This document shows, piece by piece, positions 43,991 to 55,769 of a stretch of 64,000 nt of DNA. Positions within the stretch are counted from its first letter, which is position 1. Every line of letters starts with the position of its first letter. Both the position numbers and the translations under genes were made by a program. Source of the DNA: Ariolimax columbianus (lineage: Eukaryota; Mollusca; Gastropoda; Stylommatophora; Arionidae); contig JAVGWX010000002.1 of assembly GCA_036924085.1 (NCBI GenBank), positions 153,782,071-153,846,070 on the forward strand, written 5' to 3'. Below the pieces are notes generated by a model. The model had not been told where the DNA came from and searched no databases. It saw only the letters and a list, made by a program, of their open reading frames with translations.

Positions 43991-45700
43991 TCAACGCTCG
44001 TAGCTCCAAGCTATAATAACTGACACCAACTTCCGTTTACTCTCTACAATAACTAACACCAACTTCTTTCTACTGTCTACAATAACTAACATCAACTTCT
44101 TTCTACTCTCTACAATAAATATTATCAGTTCCCGTTTACTCCCTACAGTAAATATTGTCAACTGCGAATCTACTCTCTGCAGTAAATGTCATTAACTTGT
44201 CATCTTCTTACTGTGAAATGTTCGTCCACCGTGTGTTACAGTCTTTCTGTTCAGCCGTGTGGACAGTCTTTTCCGTTTGCTCAGTTCGCCGAGCTTGACT
44301 TGCACCGTGATTTGGTTTACAGTTCGGCTTCTAGAAACCCACAGGAGGCAGTGGAATAAAAAAGCTTTAATAAATAACACTACCATCTTTATCTACTTTC
44401 TACAACTACTAACAAAAACTTATCGTCTATTCTCCACAATCTCCCAATTGTTCCCCTAAACCTTCCATCTTCTCCAACATTCAGTAGCATCAACTTTCAT
44501 TACACTCCATTCAATTACTATCATCAAGTTTTCATCTACTCTCTAAAACTACTGATACCACTCCTCAAAACCTCAAATTTACAACAACCTCTCTACAACA
44601 TCAGAATTGCTCCCTGAAACCTCATGTCTACTCTCAACATCCACTAACAAACAACCTCCCAGCAGCGTCCTCTTTATCAAAGTATTAAAAGAGGCTGGCT
44701 GAACAACATGCCATCTTGCGCACCAAAAAGCAGTAATTTCGTCAAACGCGAAGACCTGCAACAGTGGAACAGTTCAATTACTGTTGTAGATCTGTACTTG
44801 GATTCGATTTTCTTGGCAAATACACATATTCTGCTCACATCTACAGCATTCACAAGTAAACCATATCTCTGTCTGGTACAGTCTCATGTTAGGTCACTTT
44901 CGATCTGAGAACAGAGCTTGTCTTTGCTTGTCACGTTCGATACATAATTGCTAGAACGATCTAAGGCTCCCGGAGTCGGACTGCCTGTGGAGTAGTAATT
45001 TAGGCCAGGCACAAGGACTTCAAAGTTTAGGCTGGGCCAAGTCGTAAATCACAATTATCTCTTTCGTGTGTTTATACTGTCTTTCTCCCTCCATCCCTCC
45101 TTCTGTCTCTCTCTCCCTGTCTATGTCTTTCTCATCATATCTCTCTATCTCCGTGCTTGTGAAAGTCTGGTGTCGTGATTCCGTCACCTCCCAGTGCCAG
45201 TGCTGGCTCGTGGGGACAGGAATAGATTGTATGACGTCAGAAAGTACATATGCTCGATAACTTCCCAGTGTAGACTGTTTATTTCTCGTTCAGTCCCTGT
45301 AGCACGAGATATTCACTCACTTATCCCAGTGCTACCGGGACTCGAAAGAAGAGCAAATAATAGTAACACTGTTACCTGCCATACGTGTCTTTAGTGGCGA
45401 CTCAAGAGGGTTGGGCATGGGGATGGCTACCTCATCCTTTAGAAACTTTACACCACACAAACGTCCACAGATATATACAGGTCAACATTTGATGACGTTG
45501 TTTATTTGTAGATGACCTATGCTCCTCAGGGTGTTTAAAGGGTTGTAATTGATTGGTCGTTTGAACCCTTTTATTGCTTTATCGTAAAGGGGGTTTATTT
45601 CTAAAGCTTTCAAACCTGGACTAAGCGGGAAATTAGCTTCTGTGGACATCTATATGAGAATTCCTGTAAGTTAGAGAGTCTTCTACCTTAGGAGGATTAT
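43991..45700. other. No gene recognised
   Basis: The first 600 bp contain loose repeats of CTCTACAATAACTAACACCA. The remainder is unique with a pyrimidine-rich tract at about 45080-45150. Frames of 60-66 codons show no domain. A single TGACGTCA lies at 45231-45238. Confidence 0.5.
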
Positions 45701-45703
45701 ATC

Positions 45704-46215
45704 AGCGTTTCCCAAACCCCCGGTACGGACCGCTGACGGATCGCAGAAATTTCCTGCCGGTCTGCTTATCAGTTTACTACATCTCGAATTTTGGTTATTT
45801 CAAATAGCTATATCATTTTTCATTTCATAACATTAAATTTAATAACCAATATACAAAACACTTCACAAATTATTTCTATCTTAGCGGACCGCAATTTTTG
45901 CTATTTTGACTGGTCCGCGAACAATGTTTTCCTGTATTCACAGGCTGCAAACAATTTTGCCTTGTTTCCCCGGTACTCGAACAAATTTTCATATTTTCAC
46001 AGGTCTGAGAAAAATTTGTGCTATTTTCATTGGTCTTGGAACATATTTTTTTATTTGCACTGGTCGGCGAAATTGTTTCCTATTTTCATTGTTTCGCGAC
46101 CAATTTTTTTCCTATTTTCACTGGTCTAGGAAAAATGTTTCTTATTTTTACTGTTCTGGGAACAATTTGCCATATTTTCACTGGTTCGTGAACAATCGCT
46201 ACTGTTTTCTCAGTT
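45704..46215 (+). mobile_element. Possible hAT-like terminal sequence with degenerate about 30-bp array
   Basis: CAGCGTTTCCCAAACCCC at 45704 resembles the terminal inverted repeat start of hAT-type elements, followed by GGTACGGACCGCTGACGG. From about 45895 to 46215 a degenerate unit near 30 bp (CTATTTTCACTGGTCCGCGA plus ACAATTTTTC) repeats about ten times. No matching opposite terminus or transposase was found, so the class is tentative. Confidence 0.4.
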
Positions 46216-46234
46216 ATTGATTACTTTAGTAGAC

Positions 46235-46800
46235 CAACACTAGTAACTTATTCAGTGACTGTTTTAGTTGACCGACAATAGTCACTTGTTTAGTGACTGA
46301 TTTAGTTGACCGACACTCGGACCCTGTTTAGTTGACCGACAATAGTAACTTATTTAGTGACTGTTTTAGTTGACCAACACTAGTAACTTGTTTAGTGACT
46401 GTTTTAGTTGACCGATAGTAGTAGCTTATTTAGTGACTGTTTTAGTTGACGGACACTAGGATCTTGTTTAGTGACTGTTTTAATTGACCGACACTAGTAA
46501 CTTGTTTAGTGACTGTTTTAGTTGACCGACACTAGTAACTTGTTTAGTGACTGTTTTAGTTGACGGACACTAGGATCTTGTTTAGTGACTGTTTTAATTG
46601 ACCGACACTAGGATCTTGTTTAGTGACTGTTTTAGTTGACCGACACTAGTAACTTGTTTAGTGACTGTTTTAGTTGACCGACACTAGTAACTTGTATAGT
46701 GACTGTTTTAGTTGACTGACACTAGTAACTTGTATAGTGACTGTTTTAGTTGACTGACAGTAGGACCTTGTTTAGTGACTGCTTTAGTTGACTGACAGTA
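46235..46800. repeat. Minisatellite, 38-bp unit, about 15 copies
   Basis: TTGTTTAGTGACTGTTTTAG plus TTGACCGACACTAGTAAC, spaced 38 bp (46507 to 46545). A variant with GGATCTTG in place of GTAACTTG is interspersed. Confidence 0.95.
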
Positions 46801-47349
46801 GGTATATGTGTCTAGCAGTGACGAGCCCAGGCTATGCAAGCAGCACACGTTAAACTGTCTCCAATTCAAAGTTCTTGTTCGGGGTTTAACTTGTTTATGT
46901 TTTTGGACGGACGTGTTCTGTTCTAAATTGGAGTAGATTTTCTCCATTTCTTGCATACTTGTTGATATTGTCATTTTTGTTTCGTGTTGCCAGTTCTGTT
47001 GATATATCTGTTTAGATATTCCTCTTTAGTTGTTTTGAAGCATGGATTTTCCTTTCGGTATGGTGTATGTTTATTTGAAACACACTTGCTGCTTTTATTA
47101 ATAATCTGTCTGCTTTCTCCTTGTACAGTGTCAAATTTGTCAGTTAGCTTTATGTCTTCGTTATTTCCTGTTTGTGCCTGTCATATAGAGAAAGCCTTCT
47201 ACACTAGAGGTTTAGGACCCACTGCTAATCGCCATTAATGCATGCTCTAATTGTGTCAGTATGTGTCTCTCAACACACGAGTCGTCCACATAAGAGGCGT
47301 CAAACTCGATTCATACAGCAATCTTACAGTGTGGCTATGGCCCATCCAT
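46801..47349. other. No gene recognised
   Basis: Probably decayed transposon sequence by composition (for example ATAGAGAAAGCCTTCTACAC near 47185, which reads IEKAFYT), but too short to assign. Confidence 0.4.
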
Positions 47350-47515
47350 TTATTCTTTTGCGTTCGTTCTCAATCTCCCGTTACCAAACACTGAACATGG
47401 CTTTGCAAGTAATAGGATGTAGCCAGGAGAACTGAATGCGTTGTGTCGCTAGTTTACAGCTTGACTGCAATGTTTACACTTTTCGGTCCTACACATCCGT
47501 CTTCAGCAGAGGCAG
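47350..47515 (+). repeat. Dispersed repeat family C, copy 3
   Basis: CGTTCGTTCTCAATCTCCCG, CCAAACACTGAACATGGCTT and CACATCCGTCTTCAGCAGA match the copies at 4480 and 5635. With the inverted piece at 48180-48275 it forms an inverted pair about 700 bp apart. Confidence 0.75.
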
Positions 47516-47854
47516 TTGCCCTATTATCGTCTCTGTCCCTCATATTGGTAGGGCAGTATCAGTACTTCTATCCCGAAAACGGGCAAAGCACAAACCCAGA
47601 AAACCTAGTATTCTCGTGTATCCTCTTTCATTTCCGTGTAGCCTACCATGTGTTCCCTTCCCCCTCCTTTACACACACATATCTCTGTAAGCTTTCTGTT
47701 TCAACCGTTGTCTGACAAATGCTAGTGTTGTTGTATCTTGAGGTTTTTCTGTTTTCTTTGTGAACATTGTTCTACGTAACCTCGGTCTGTCCCTCTTTCT
47801 TGTTCTTTAAGTATAATATTCGGCAGGCCATTTTGTCATCGCAGTCTTTAGTCC

Positions 47855-48165
47855 AGTTCAAAGTGGCATTCTCCACAGAAGGTCGACAGTCCAGTTCAAA
47901 GTGGCATTCTCCACAGAAGGTCGACAGTCCAGTTCAAAGTGTCATCTCCACAGAAGGTCGACAGTCCAGTTCAAAGAGGCATTCTCCACAGAAGGTCGAC
48001 AGTTCAGTTCAAAGTGTCATCTCCACAGAAGGTCGACAGTCCAGTTCAAAGAGGCATTCTCCACAGAAGGTCGACAGTCCAGTTCAAAGTGTCATCTCCA
48101 CAGAAGGTCGACAGTCCAGTTCAAAGTGTCATCTCCACAGAAGGTCGACAGTTCAATTAAAGTGT
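47855..48165. repeat. Minisatellite, 37/38-bp unit, about 8 copies
   Basis: GGTCGACAGTCCAGTTCAAA followed by GTGTCATCTCCACAGAA (37 bp) or GTGGCATTCTCCACAGAA (38 bp). It is immediately followed by an inverted family C piece. Confidence 0.95.
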
Positions 48166-48179
48166 CATCACAAACCCGA

Positions 48180-48275
48180 TCCCAAAAATGTCGCACGCTG
48201 AAATCGGATGTGTCGGACCGAAAACTGCAGATACGGCAGCCCCGCTGTAAACTAGCACACCACGCCACAAACGAC
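48180..48275 (-). repeat. Dispersed repeat family C, inverted partial copy
   Basis: Reverse complement of the 3' half of family C: AAATCGGATGTGTCGGACCG and GCTGTAAACTAGCACACC. Confidence 0.6.
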
Positions 48276-48399
48276 CTCTTCAATACGGATGCAGACCAAG
48301 AAAAAGTATAAGTGCCATTTTCACATTGAAAGTCGGACGCAATGGTTCTCCTGCGTCCTCTGCCTTTTGTCTCTGAACACGTGTTGATGTTATCCTGCC

Positions 48400-48700
48400 C
48401 ACAGGTGAGAAAGACTAACGTCTGGTCAGACAAAATATCTTGATCAGACATGTTAGTCAGGGTCAGACAAAATATCTTGATCAGACATGTTAGTCAGGGT
48501 CAGGCAGAATATACTGGTCAAGACGCTCACTTTGGCTTCCCCGTAGACATCGCTGGAAACGGGCTATTTTCACGACAGCCTGGCTAACGAGGTGAGGGGT
48601 CGACGCCATCCCCGTAGTAGTGACAAACATACAGATGAAGTCAAGCATAGCACAACCGCCTGGATAACTCTCCAGTCCACGTGCAACAGCACGCACGGAA
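48400..48700 (+). mobile_element. Dispersed repeat family D, copy 3, with two array units
   Basis: Same ordered blocks as at 26490-26760: CTAACGTCTGGTCAGACAAA, ATATACTGGTCAAGAC, GCTGGAAACGGGCTATTTTC, GACAGCCTGGCTAACGAGGT and TGAAGTCAAGCATAGCACAA. The segment CTTGATCAGACATGTTAGTC with its AGGGTCAGACAAAATAT linker occurs twice (48430-48500). Confidence 0.85.
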
Positions 48701-48796
48701 TGCGAGGAAAGCTACGCCAACCCGCCACTTTAAGTCCTTTTCAAGACGCACAAAAGAGTTATTCTACTCATTGTAGGCATTCAACTACAACAACCC

Positions 48797-49535
48797 TGTC
48801 CATATGTTGATGTTATCCTGTCCACCCATTGATGTTATCCTGTCCACCCATTGATGTTATCCTGTCCACCCATTGATGTTATCCTGTCCACCCATTAATG
48901 TTATCCTGTCCACCCATTAATGTTATCCTGTCCATATGTTGATGTTATCCTGTCCACCCATTGATGTTATCCTGTCCACCCATTGATGTTATCCTGTCCA
49001 CCCATTGATGTTATCCTGTCCACCCATTGATGTTATCCTGTCCACCCATTGATGTTATCCTGTCCACCCATTGATGTTATCCTGTCCATCCATTGATGTT
49101 ATCCTGTCCATCCATTGATGTTATCCTGTCCACCCATTGATGTTATCCTGTCCACCCATTGATGTTATCCTGTCCACCCATTGATGTTATCCTGTCCACC
49201 CATTGATGTTATCCTGTCCACCCATTGATGTTATCCTGTCCTCCCATTGATGTTATCCTGTCCATCCATTGATGTTATCCTGTCCATCCATTGATGTTAT
49301 CCTGTCCACCCATTGATGTTATCCTGTCCACCCATTGATGTTATCCTGTCCTCCCATTGATGTTATCCTGTCCATCCATTGATGTTATCCTGTCCACCCA
49401 TTGATGTTATCCTGTCCACCCATTGATGTTATCCTGTCCTCCCATTGATGTTATCCTGTCCATCCATTGATGTTATCCTGTCCATCCATTGATGTTATCC
49501 TGTCCATCCATTGATGTTATCCTGTCCATCGGTTA
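48797..49535. repeat. Minisatellite, 22-bp unit, about 33 copies
   Basis: TTGATGTTATCCTGTCCACC plus CA, spaced exactly 22 bp (48851 to 48873), with CATATG, TCCATC and CTCCC variants. A lone related word, GTTGATGTTATCCTGCCCAC, lies about 400 bp upstream at 48382, on the far side of family D copy 3. Confidence 0.97.
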
Positions 49536-49674
49536 AGATATTTCCAAGCTAGGATAAGCTATTGACCTGCTCCAGTGTTTGGACGTCTGCAGCTATCTGT
49601 GGAGTCAGTTTCGAGTCCACCTGTCTGATTATTACAGATTTAGTTTCTGACAGGCAACAAAAGCTTTCATTGTG

Positions 49675-49830
49675 TACTCGACTTACAACTGGGGGCAGCA
49701 CGGTGGAAGGGATGGACATTGGTAACCCGACTTACAACTAGTGGAAGGAAGTTCGAAAGGATGGAGATTGATAACTCGACTTACAACTGGGGGCAGCACG
49801 GTGGAAGGGATGAACATTGGTAACCCGACC
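49675..49830. repeat. Short tandem repeat, 50-55-bp unit, about 3 copies
   Basis: CGACTTACAACTGGGGGCAG plus CACGGTGGAAGGGATGGACATTGGTAACC, with a divergent middle copy. Confidence 0.85.
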
Positions 49831-49835
49831 TCAGG

Positions 49836-50675
49836 AAAATAATGATCTTGGACTAATTACAATGTAGCTTATTACACTCATCTCCGTCGTCAGTGTGTTC
49901 TTGATAATACTGTTTTCTTTAGATTTTATTTCATCGTAAGTGGCTGTAGACATATTTGGATGTGGAGTTTGCAAGCAAATAATTGTCTCTAGACCACAAT
50001 GTTAATAAACCTTTTTGCTTATTCCCATACGTGAATGTTTTCTCAGTCCTCCACACATTTTTAGTGTTGAATTTATCACACGCCTCCTCTGTGTCCTGCG
50101 TGCGCAAGTCCCTTATTCAGTTGTATGACTCGTGTGTCATCTACCCTGAACGTGTTCTCTAGACCGCGGATATGAAGCTAACAGTAGCCACTTCAGGAAT
50201 TTGTTAATGCGATGGGGCGTGAAAATCTTATTTGGGTACTTTATCAACACCTTCGGGTAAACTGGGCTTTTGTTGAGAGCTTACGTCTCGTTTTTAGGGC
50301 AGAACTCTTTTATCGCTCGTCTGAAGATGTGTGTGTACATGGTAAATGTCGTCTCGTGGTAGGCACTGCCTTCGACGATAAAACACGAGAGGCTTCGTTG
50401 TGCTCGGTGGCAATTGTTTATTAGGTAGGGTTACCAGTTACGGTCCCAACATCCTGGCTTTCCCTAGAGTGAGTCAGAGACCAATTCACAATTGGGTCAA
50501 CTTGTTCTTGTCGATTTACTCGAGGTTATTACCAAGACAGACACCCACTCTCAGTGGGTCACAGATCACGTGACCATGTTGAAGTTATCAATTATTGTAC
50601 GATGAATGGCAAAACTGCAATAATTGAAGAAATGCGAAGAAATATTTCAGTGGAAATGAAGGTCAATAGTCGACA
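49836..50675. other. No gene recognised
   Basis: Unique sequence. A 70-codon plus-strand frame at 50212-50424 has no recognisable domain. Confidence 0.5.
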
Positions 50676-50679
50676 AAAA

Positions 50680-51735
50680 CACATATAGGTAATGGTTCAG
50701 TGATCACACCAGTACAAAACACATATAAGTATTGGTTCAGTGATCACACCAGTACAAAACACATATAAGTATTGGTTCAGTGATTACACCAATACAAAAA
50801 CACATATAGGTAATGGTTCTGTGATCACACCAGTACAAAACACATATAAGTATTGGTTCAGTGATTACACCAGTACAAAAACACATATAGGTAGTGGTTC
50901 AGGGATTATACCAATACAAAAACACATATAAGTAATGGTTCAGTGATCACACCAATAATAATAATAGCTGTCCATCGTTGTCGATGAGGACCGCCGACAT
51001 CATCCTTGTCACAGATTTCCCTGTTGGGTGTGGGTGCGCATGTGGCTGAACAGGCCAATGCGAGCACGAAAACATCTGCTACATATCGGGCACACGAGGT
51101 TTGTAGAAGGGGATGGTGTTCCCGCTGCTCGGGATTTCCGCGTCTCGCGTCTGTTCTGGGCTTTCACAACACGGTCATCTTCACCGGCAGCTACACCCGA
51201 TTTGACTGCACTTCTCCAGTCAGATCTGTTTTTCGCAAGACATTCCCAGGTATCGAAGTCTATCTGGCAACTTTTTAGTGAGTCCTTCAGACCGTCTTTA
51301 AAACGTTTCTTTGGGCGCCCTCTCTCGCGCCATCCGTCTCTCAGCTCGCCGTAGAGAAGCTTCTTTGGGAGCCGCTCGTCTGACATACGGACGAGGTGTC
51401 CGGCCCATCCTAGTCGTGCTTTTTCTAGCAGTGCATGTATGCTGGGCATGTTAGCCCTCGAGAGAACCGCGATGTCAGTGACACGATCTTGCCATCGGAT
51501 GTGGAATATTCGCCTCAGGCAACCTGTGTGGAAGTGGTTTAACCTCCTTGCATGTCCAGAGTATACAGTCCAGCTTTCGCAAGCGTATAGTAGGGTTGGA
51601 ATGATGGTTGCACGGTAGACTTTTAGTTTGGTCTTGACGCTGATGCCACGACGTGCCCAGACCATCGAGCGCATTCTACCAAAGGCTGAATAGATCACAC
51701 CAATACAAAAACACATATAGGTAATGGTTCTGTGA
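50680..51735. repeat. Minisatellite, 40-bp unit, about 8 copies, split by a LINE insertion
   Basis: TGATCACACCAGTACAAAAC plus ACATATAAGTATTGGTTCAG, spaced 40-41 bp (50701 to 50741). It continues on the far side of the LINE insertion at 51693-51735. Confidence 0.93.
50958..51692 (-). mobile_element. Young 5'-truncated LINE copy with intact C terminus
   Basis: The minus strand holds a continuous frame that ends at 51009 and encodes about 230 residues of a non-LTR retrotransposon C terminus. YSAFGRMRSMVWARRGIS comes first, then LYACESWTVYSGHARRLNHF, CLRRIFHIRWQDRVTDI, LGWAGHLVRMSDERLPKK, and a terminal C2H2 zinc finger CPICSRCFRARIGLFSHMRT followed by H. The true frame begins upstream of the truncation, so the first ATG is not meaningful. 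The 3' tail is a short (TTA)n. Perfect 13-bp direct repeats GATCACACCAATA flank it (50945-50957 and 51693-51705). The insertion site is inside a 40-bp minisatellite that itself contains this word, so the flanking repeats fit a target duplication but are not independent proof. The lack of stops makes it the youngest LINE copy here. Confidence 0.88.
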
Positions 51736-52885
51736 TCACACTAGTACAAAAACAAAACGAGAAACGATACCTTAGTTATAGAAACACAAGGTCAAGGACA
51801 AAGAACGAACTAACTCGACTAACAAATCACAACACAAGAAATGAACATGATGTAACATAGCAAGTTAAGTTCGCCGCAATACCAAGATGTGCCAGGAAAA
51901 TGTGATACACGATATGCCAGTTATGAAAGGGAGTGTACCAAAAAATAAATAGTCAATGTAATTGTACAGAAACAAAAACAAATGAAAGAAAGCCGCAATT
52001 TAAAAAAAAAATTAATGGGCGCTCATATACAAAGATTTAGATACAGAAATTAAGGGACACTCATATACAAAGATTTGGGTACAGAAAGTAATGAATAGAA
52101 AATAGTTACAAGAGAGAGAAATATAAAGAAATTGAAATGTAAAGGACAAAGGGTGCAATGTGAAGGTAAAGTTGCGCAAACGAATGGAATGTATTAAAAC
52201 CATGAGGTTTGATGTAGCTCGTATATGACATATACGCAGTGACCATAGAAGTTTTACAATAGTTGAATTATCAGTTTACAGAACTGCAAAACTTTGAAAT
52301 CAAAAAGGGGGTCAAGGGGAGTTGGGCTTATGAGAGGACGGTATAGGATTGTTATCAACCAACGAACTAAAGGATCTTTCAGTATCCGTTCCCTTGACGA
52401 TTTTCTGATAGAGACTGAAGATCTTTGGGTATGGCCGAGTGGAGAAAATAGAAATAAACACCTTCTCGACACTTCAAAGATGACGGATCCACGTGGGTCT
52501 GGGCTTCCATTATCTTTTTGTTGGTTCTGTTATTATTGTTTGTTTGCTGGAGATTGTATTTTTCTTGTTGTTGTCTTTTCCCATCTCCTTCTAAATCTAA
52601 GAATTGAGGCAGCACCCGTATTTAGTCTGTTTTTGCTTGCCTGACAGATTAATTGCTCTAGCTGGAGGTGATAATCTTATTCTTCGCTTGTTCTCAAAAT
52701 CCGTTTGCCTTTGACTCATCTCTCAACCTCTCTATATATATCAGAACCGAAACTTTTCCTCTTACAATCAACTTCGCTCTCAACCCTAACTTAACGTGTG
52801 ACAATCAACTCTTTCCTCCGTACACTCGCAATCTCTCAATCGTCTCTCAGCATATGACATCCGCATCTTTGTATCTTGCGCTCAA
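51736..52885. other. No gene recognised
   Basis: AT-rich sequence. Frames of 63-116 codons on both strands show no domain. A 27-bp phrase near 52018-52045 and 52055-52082 (CTCATATACAAAGATTT) is directly repeated. Confidence 0.5.
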
Positions 52886-52889
52886 CATC

Positions 52890-54400
52890 TCCCACCTTCA
52901 CTCATTATCTCCCAACCCTCACTAAGTATCTCCCAACCCTCACTCAGCATCTCCCAACTCTCACTCAGTATCTCCCAACCCTCGCTCAGTATCTCCCAAC
53001 CCTCTCTCAACATCTCCCACCTTCATTCATTATCTCCCAACCCTCATTCAGTATCTTCCAACTCTCACTCATTATCTCCCAACCCTCACTCAGTATCTTA
53101 CAACCCTCACTCAGTATCTCCCAACTCTCACTCAGTATCTCCCAACATTCTCTCAGTATCTCCCAAACCTCACTCGGTATCTCCCAACCTTCAATCAGCA
53201 TCTCCAAACCATCACTCAGTATCTCCCAACTCTCATTCAGTATCTCCCTACCCTCACTCAGTATGTCCCAACCCTCACTCAGTATCTCCAAACCCTCACT
53301 CAGTATCTCCCAACACTCACTCAGTATCTCCCAACCCTCACTCAGTAACTTCCAACTCTCACTCAGTATCTCCCAACTCTCACACAGTATCTCCAAACTC
53401 TCACTCATTATCTCCCAACCCTCACTCAGTATCTCACAACCCTCACTCAGTATCTCCCAACTCTCACTCAGTATCTCCCAACACTCACTCAGCATCTACC
53501 AACCATCACTCAGTATCTACCAACTCTCACTCTGTATCTCCCAACCCTCACTTAGTTTCTCCCAATCCTCACTCAGTATCTCCCAACCTTCACTCAGCAT
53601 CTCCCAACCTTCACTCAGCATCTCCCAACCTTCACTCAGTATCTCCAAACCCTAACTCAGTATCTCCCAACCTTCATTCAGTATCTCCTAAACTTCACTC
53701 AGCATCTCCCAACCTTCACACAGTATCTCCAAACCCTCACTCAGTATCTCCAAATCCTCACTATCTCCCAACCTTCACTCAGTATCTCCCAACCCTCACT
53801 CAGTATCTCCAAACCATCACTCAGTATCTCCAAACCTTCATTCAGTATCTCCCAACTTTCACTCAGTATCTCCAAACCCTCACTCAGTATCTCCCAACCT
53901 TCATTCAGTATCTCCCAACCTTCACTCAGTATCTCCAAACCCTCACTCAGTATCTCCCAACCTTCATTCAGTATCTCCCAACCCTCACTCAGTATCTCCA
54001 AACCCTCACTCAGTATCTCCCAACCTTCATTCAGTATCTCCCAACCCTCACTCAGTATCTCCCAACCTTCACTCAGTATCTCCAAACCCTCACTCAGTAT
54101 CTCCCAACCTTCATTCAGTATCTCCCAACCCTCACTCAGTATCTCCCAAGCTTCATTCAGTATCTCCCAACCTTCACTCAGTATCTCCAAACCCTCACTC
54201 AGTATCTCCCAACCTTCATTCAGTATCTCCCAACCCTCACTCAGTATCTCCCAAGCTTCATTCAGTATCTCCCAACCTTCACTCAGTATCTCCAAACCCT
54301 CACTCAGTATCTCCAAACCTTCATTCAGTATCTCCCAACCCTCACTCAGTATCTCCCAAGCTTCATTCAGTATCTCCCAACCTTCACTCAGTATCTCCCA
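52890..54400. repeat. Minisatellite, 21-bp unit, about 70 copies
   Basis: CACTCAGTATCTCCCAACCC plus T, spaced 21 bp (53763 to 53784). From about 53770 to 54400 a pattern of 3-6 units recurs (CTTCATT, CCCTCACT and AAACCCT variants), a higher-order repeat. A heptapeptide frame (EILSEGW on the minus strand, LSISQPS on the plus strand) is open on both strands for up to 260 codons. This follows from the 21-bp unit and is not evidence of a protein. Confidence 0.96.
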
Positions 54401-55135
54401 AGCTGTTTTCAACATATGACACATGTCACACAACTATCAATAACAATCATCCTCTTGGCTCTTAATACCTACCAACCTTCTGTCATTCTACAACATGGGC
54501 TCGCCCAAAAACTCTCTCTCTCACTCACCCTTTCTCTCCCTCTCTCTCTCTCTCTCTCTCTCACTCTCCTCTTGGCGACAACCGCAGGAAAATGCCAACA
54601 ATTATGTACTTAAAGGCCTGCGTGAGTTCAATGCCCAGAGAGAACCCGGACTTTTTGTAATGGCAGACAATTATGTCCTGACACCGCACGACACTTATGG
54701 CCGACACCGGAAACTGTTCTCCCTCCATGTTAGAACCGTTTGCTTTTCGGGATTGGATAGGTCTTGCAACACGTGGAATTGTTCCAGTAGTTTCTGTAAT
54801 CGTTTGTCCATATGTTCACTGTGATTTTCCACAGATCTAACAATTCCTTCACAATGACGTTTTGGTTAGACTTCATAAGAAGTAGTATTGCTTGTAGATT
54901 TCTGCCACAGATAATGGTTCCTTGCGAATTTTTGAGTTTTGGTTTCTGTATACCATTTCTTTCACCTAAAAAAAAAGACAAGCAAATACATCACAGACCA
55001 TCACTAATGGCTGATTGTTGTCATTCTTTCATCTTACGTAAACAATTACAAAGAAGTATGAGCCAGTTTGACGTAGGCACACTTATCAATTAAACAGTCT
55101 CCCGAATGAGAAAAAGGTCAAGTAGTATTGACAAC
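54401..55135. other. No gene recognised; (TC)n tract
   Basis: A (TC)n/(CTCTCT) microsatellite lies at about 54515-54575. The phrase AACAATTATGTACTTAAAGG / GACAATTATGTCCTGACACC is a short imperfect repeat. An 83-codon minus-strand frame at 54730-54981 has ordinary composition but no recognised family. Confidence 0.5.
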
Positions 55136-55139
55136 AGAT

Positions 55140-55496
55140 AGGTTTGTCTCATTGAATGTCGGGGAATGACGTTGTTAGAGGTTTCACTAACCCACAGCTT
55201 GTATGAGGATAGGTTTGTCTCATTGAATGTCGGGGAATGACGTTGTTAGAGGTTTCACTAACCCACAGCTTGTATGAGGATAGGTTTGTCTCAATGAATG
55301 TCGGGGAATGAAGTTGTTAGAGGTTTCACTAACCAACAGCTTGTGTGAGGATAGGTTTGTCTCATGGAATGTCGGGGAATGACGTTGTTAGAGGTTTCAC
55401 TAACCCCCAGCTTGTATGAGGATAGGTTTGTCTCATTGAATGTCGGGGAATGAAGTTGTTAGAGGTTTCACTAACCCACAGCTTGTATGAGGATAG
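55140..55496. repeat. Minisatellite, 71-bp unit, 5 copies
   Basis: GAGGATAGGTTTGTCTCATT to CACTAACCCACAGCTTGTAT, spaced 71 bp (55204 to 55275). The last unit runs directly into a SINE. Confidence 0.96.
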
Positions 55497-55499
55497 GGT

Positions 55500-55768
55500 G
55501 ACCAGTTCCTTACCTCGGTAATACGTCATTATGGCAAATTGGGAATATGGTATTAGGCCCATATTGTTCTTGATCAGTAGAACACTAGAAGTAATGTGGT
55601 CAACTTCGTGCTGGCCGCCTTTACTTTCCAAGATAATTCTATTACCCAATTTATGAGGCTGAACCAGAGCTGTTTTGCGATAGAAAAATGCGACCTCAAC
55701 TGCTGACCGAAGGCGAATCGATCAGCTGGGAAGCCAGTGCACTAATTACTGCACCACCTCGACTCTCT
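55500..55768 (-). mobile_element. tRNA-derived SINE (type B), copy 1
   Basis: On the minus strand the tRNA-like head GTGGTGCAGTAATTAGTGCA and a B-box-like TGATCGATTCG are followed by a body containing GTCGCATTTTTCTATCGC and GGCGGCCAGCACGAAG. The same order of blocks (GGAAGCCAGT, GCCTTTACTTCCC, TAGGTCCATATT in plus-strand text) is seen at 63500-63772. Confidence 0.75.
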
Positions 55769-55769
55769 C

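Noticed and set aside
48797..49535. Regular 22-bp repeat considered as a CRISPR array
   Set aside because: No unique spacers between units. It is a head-to-tail minisatellite in animal DNA.
52876..54433. Long heptad-repeat frames on both strands (EILSEGW / LSISQPS) that could look like a coiled coil
   Set aside because: Produced by a 21-bp array. Both strands are open and the pattern follows unit copying.
54730..54981. 83-codon minus-strand frame
   Set aside because: No domain recognised and no exon context. It may be transposon-derived but cannot be supported.
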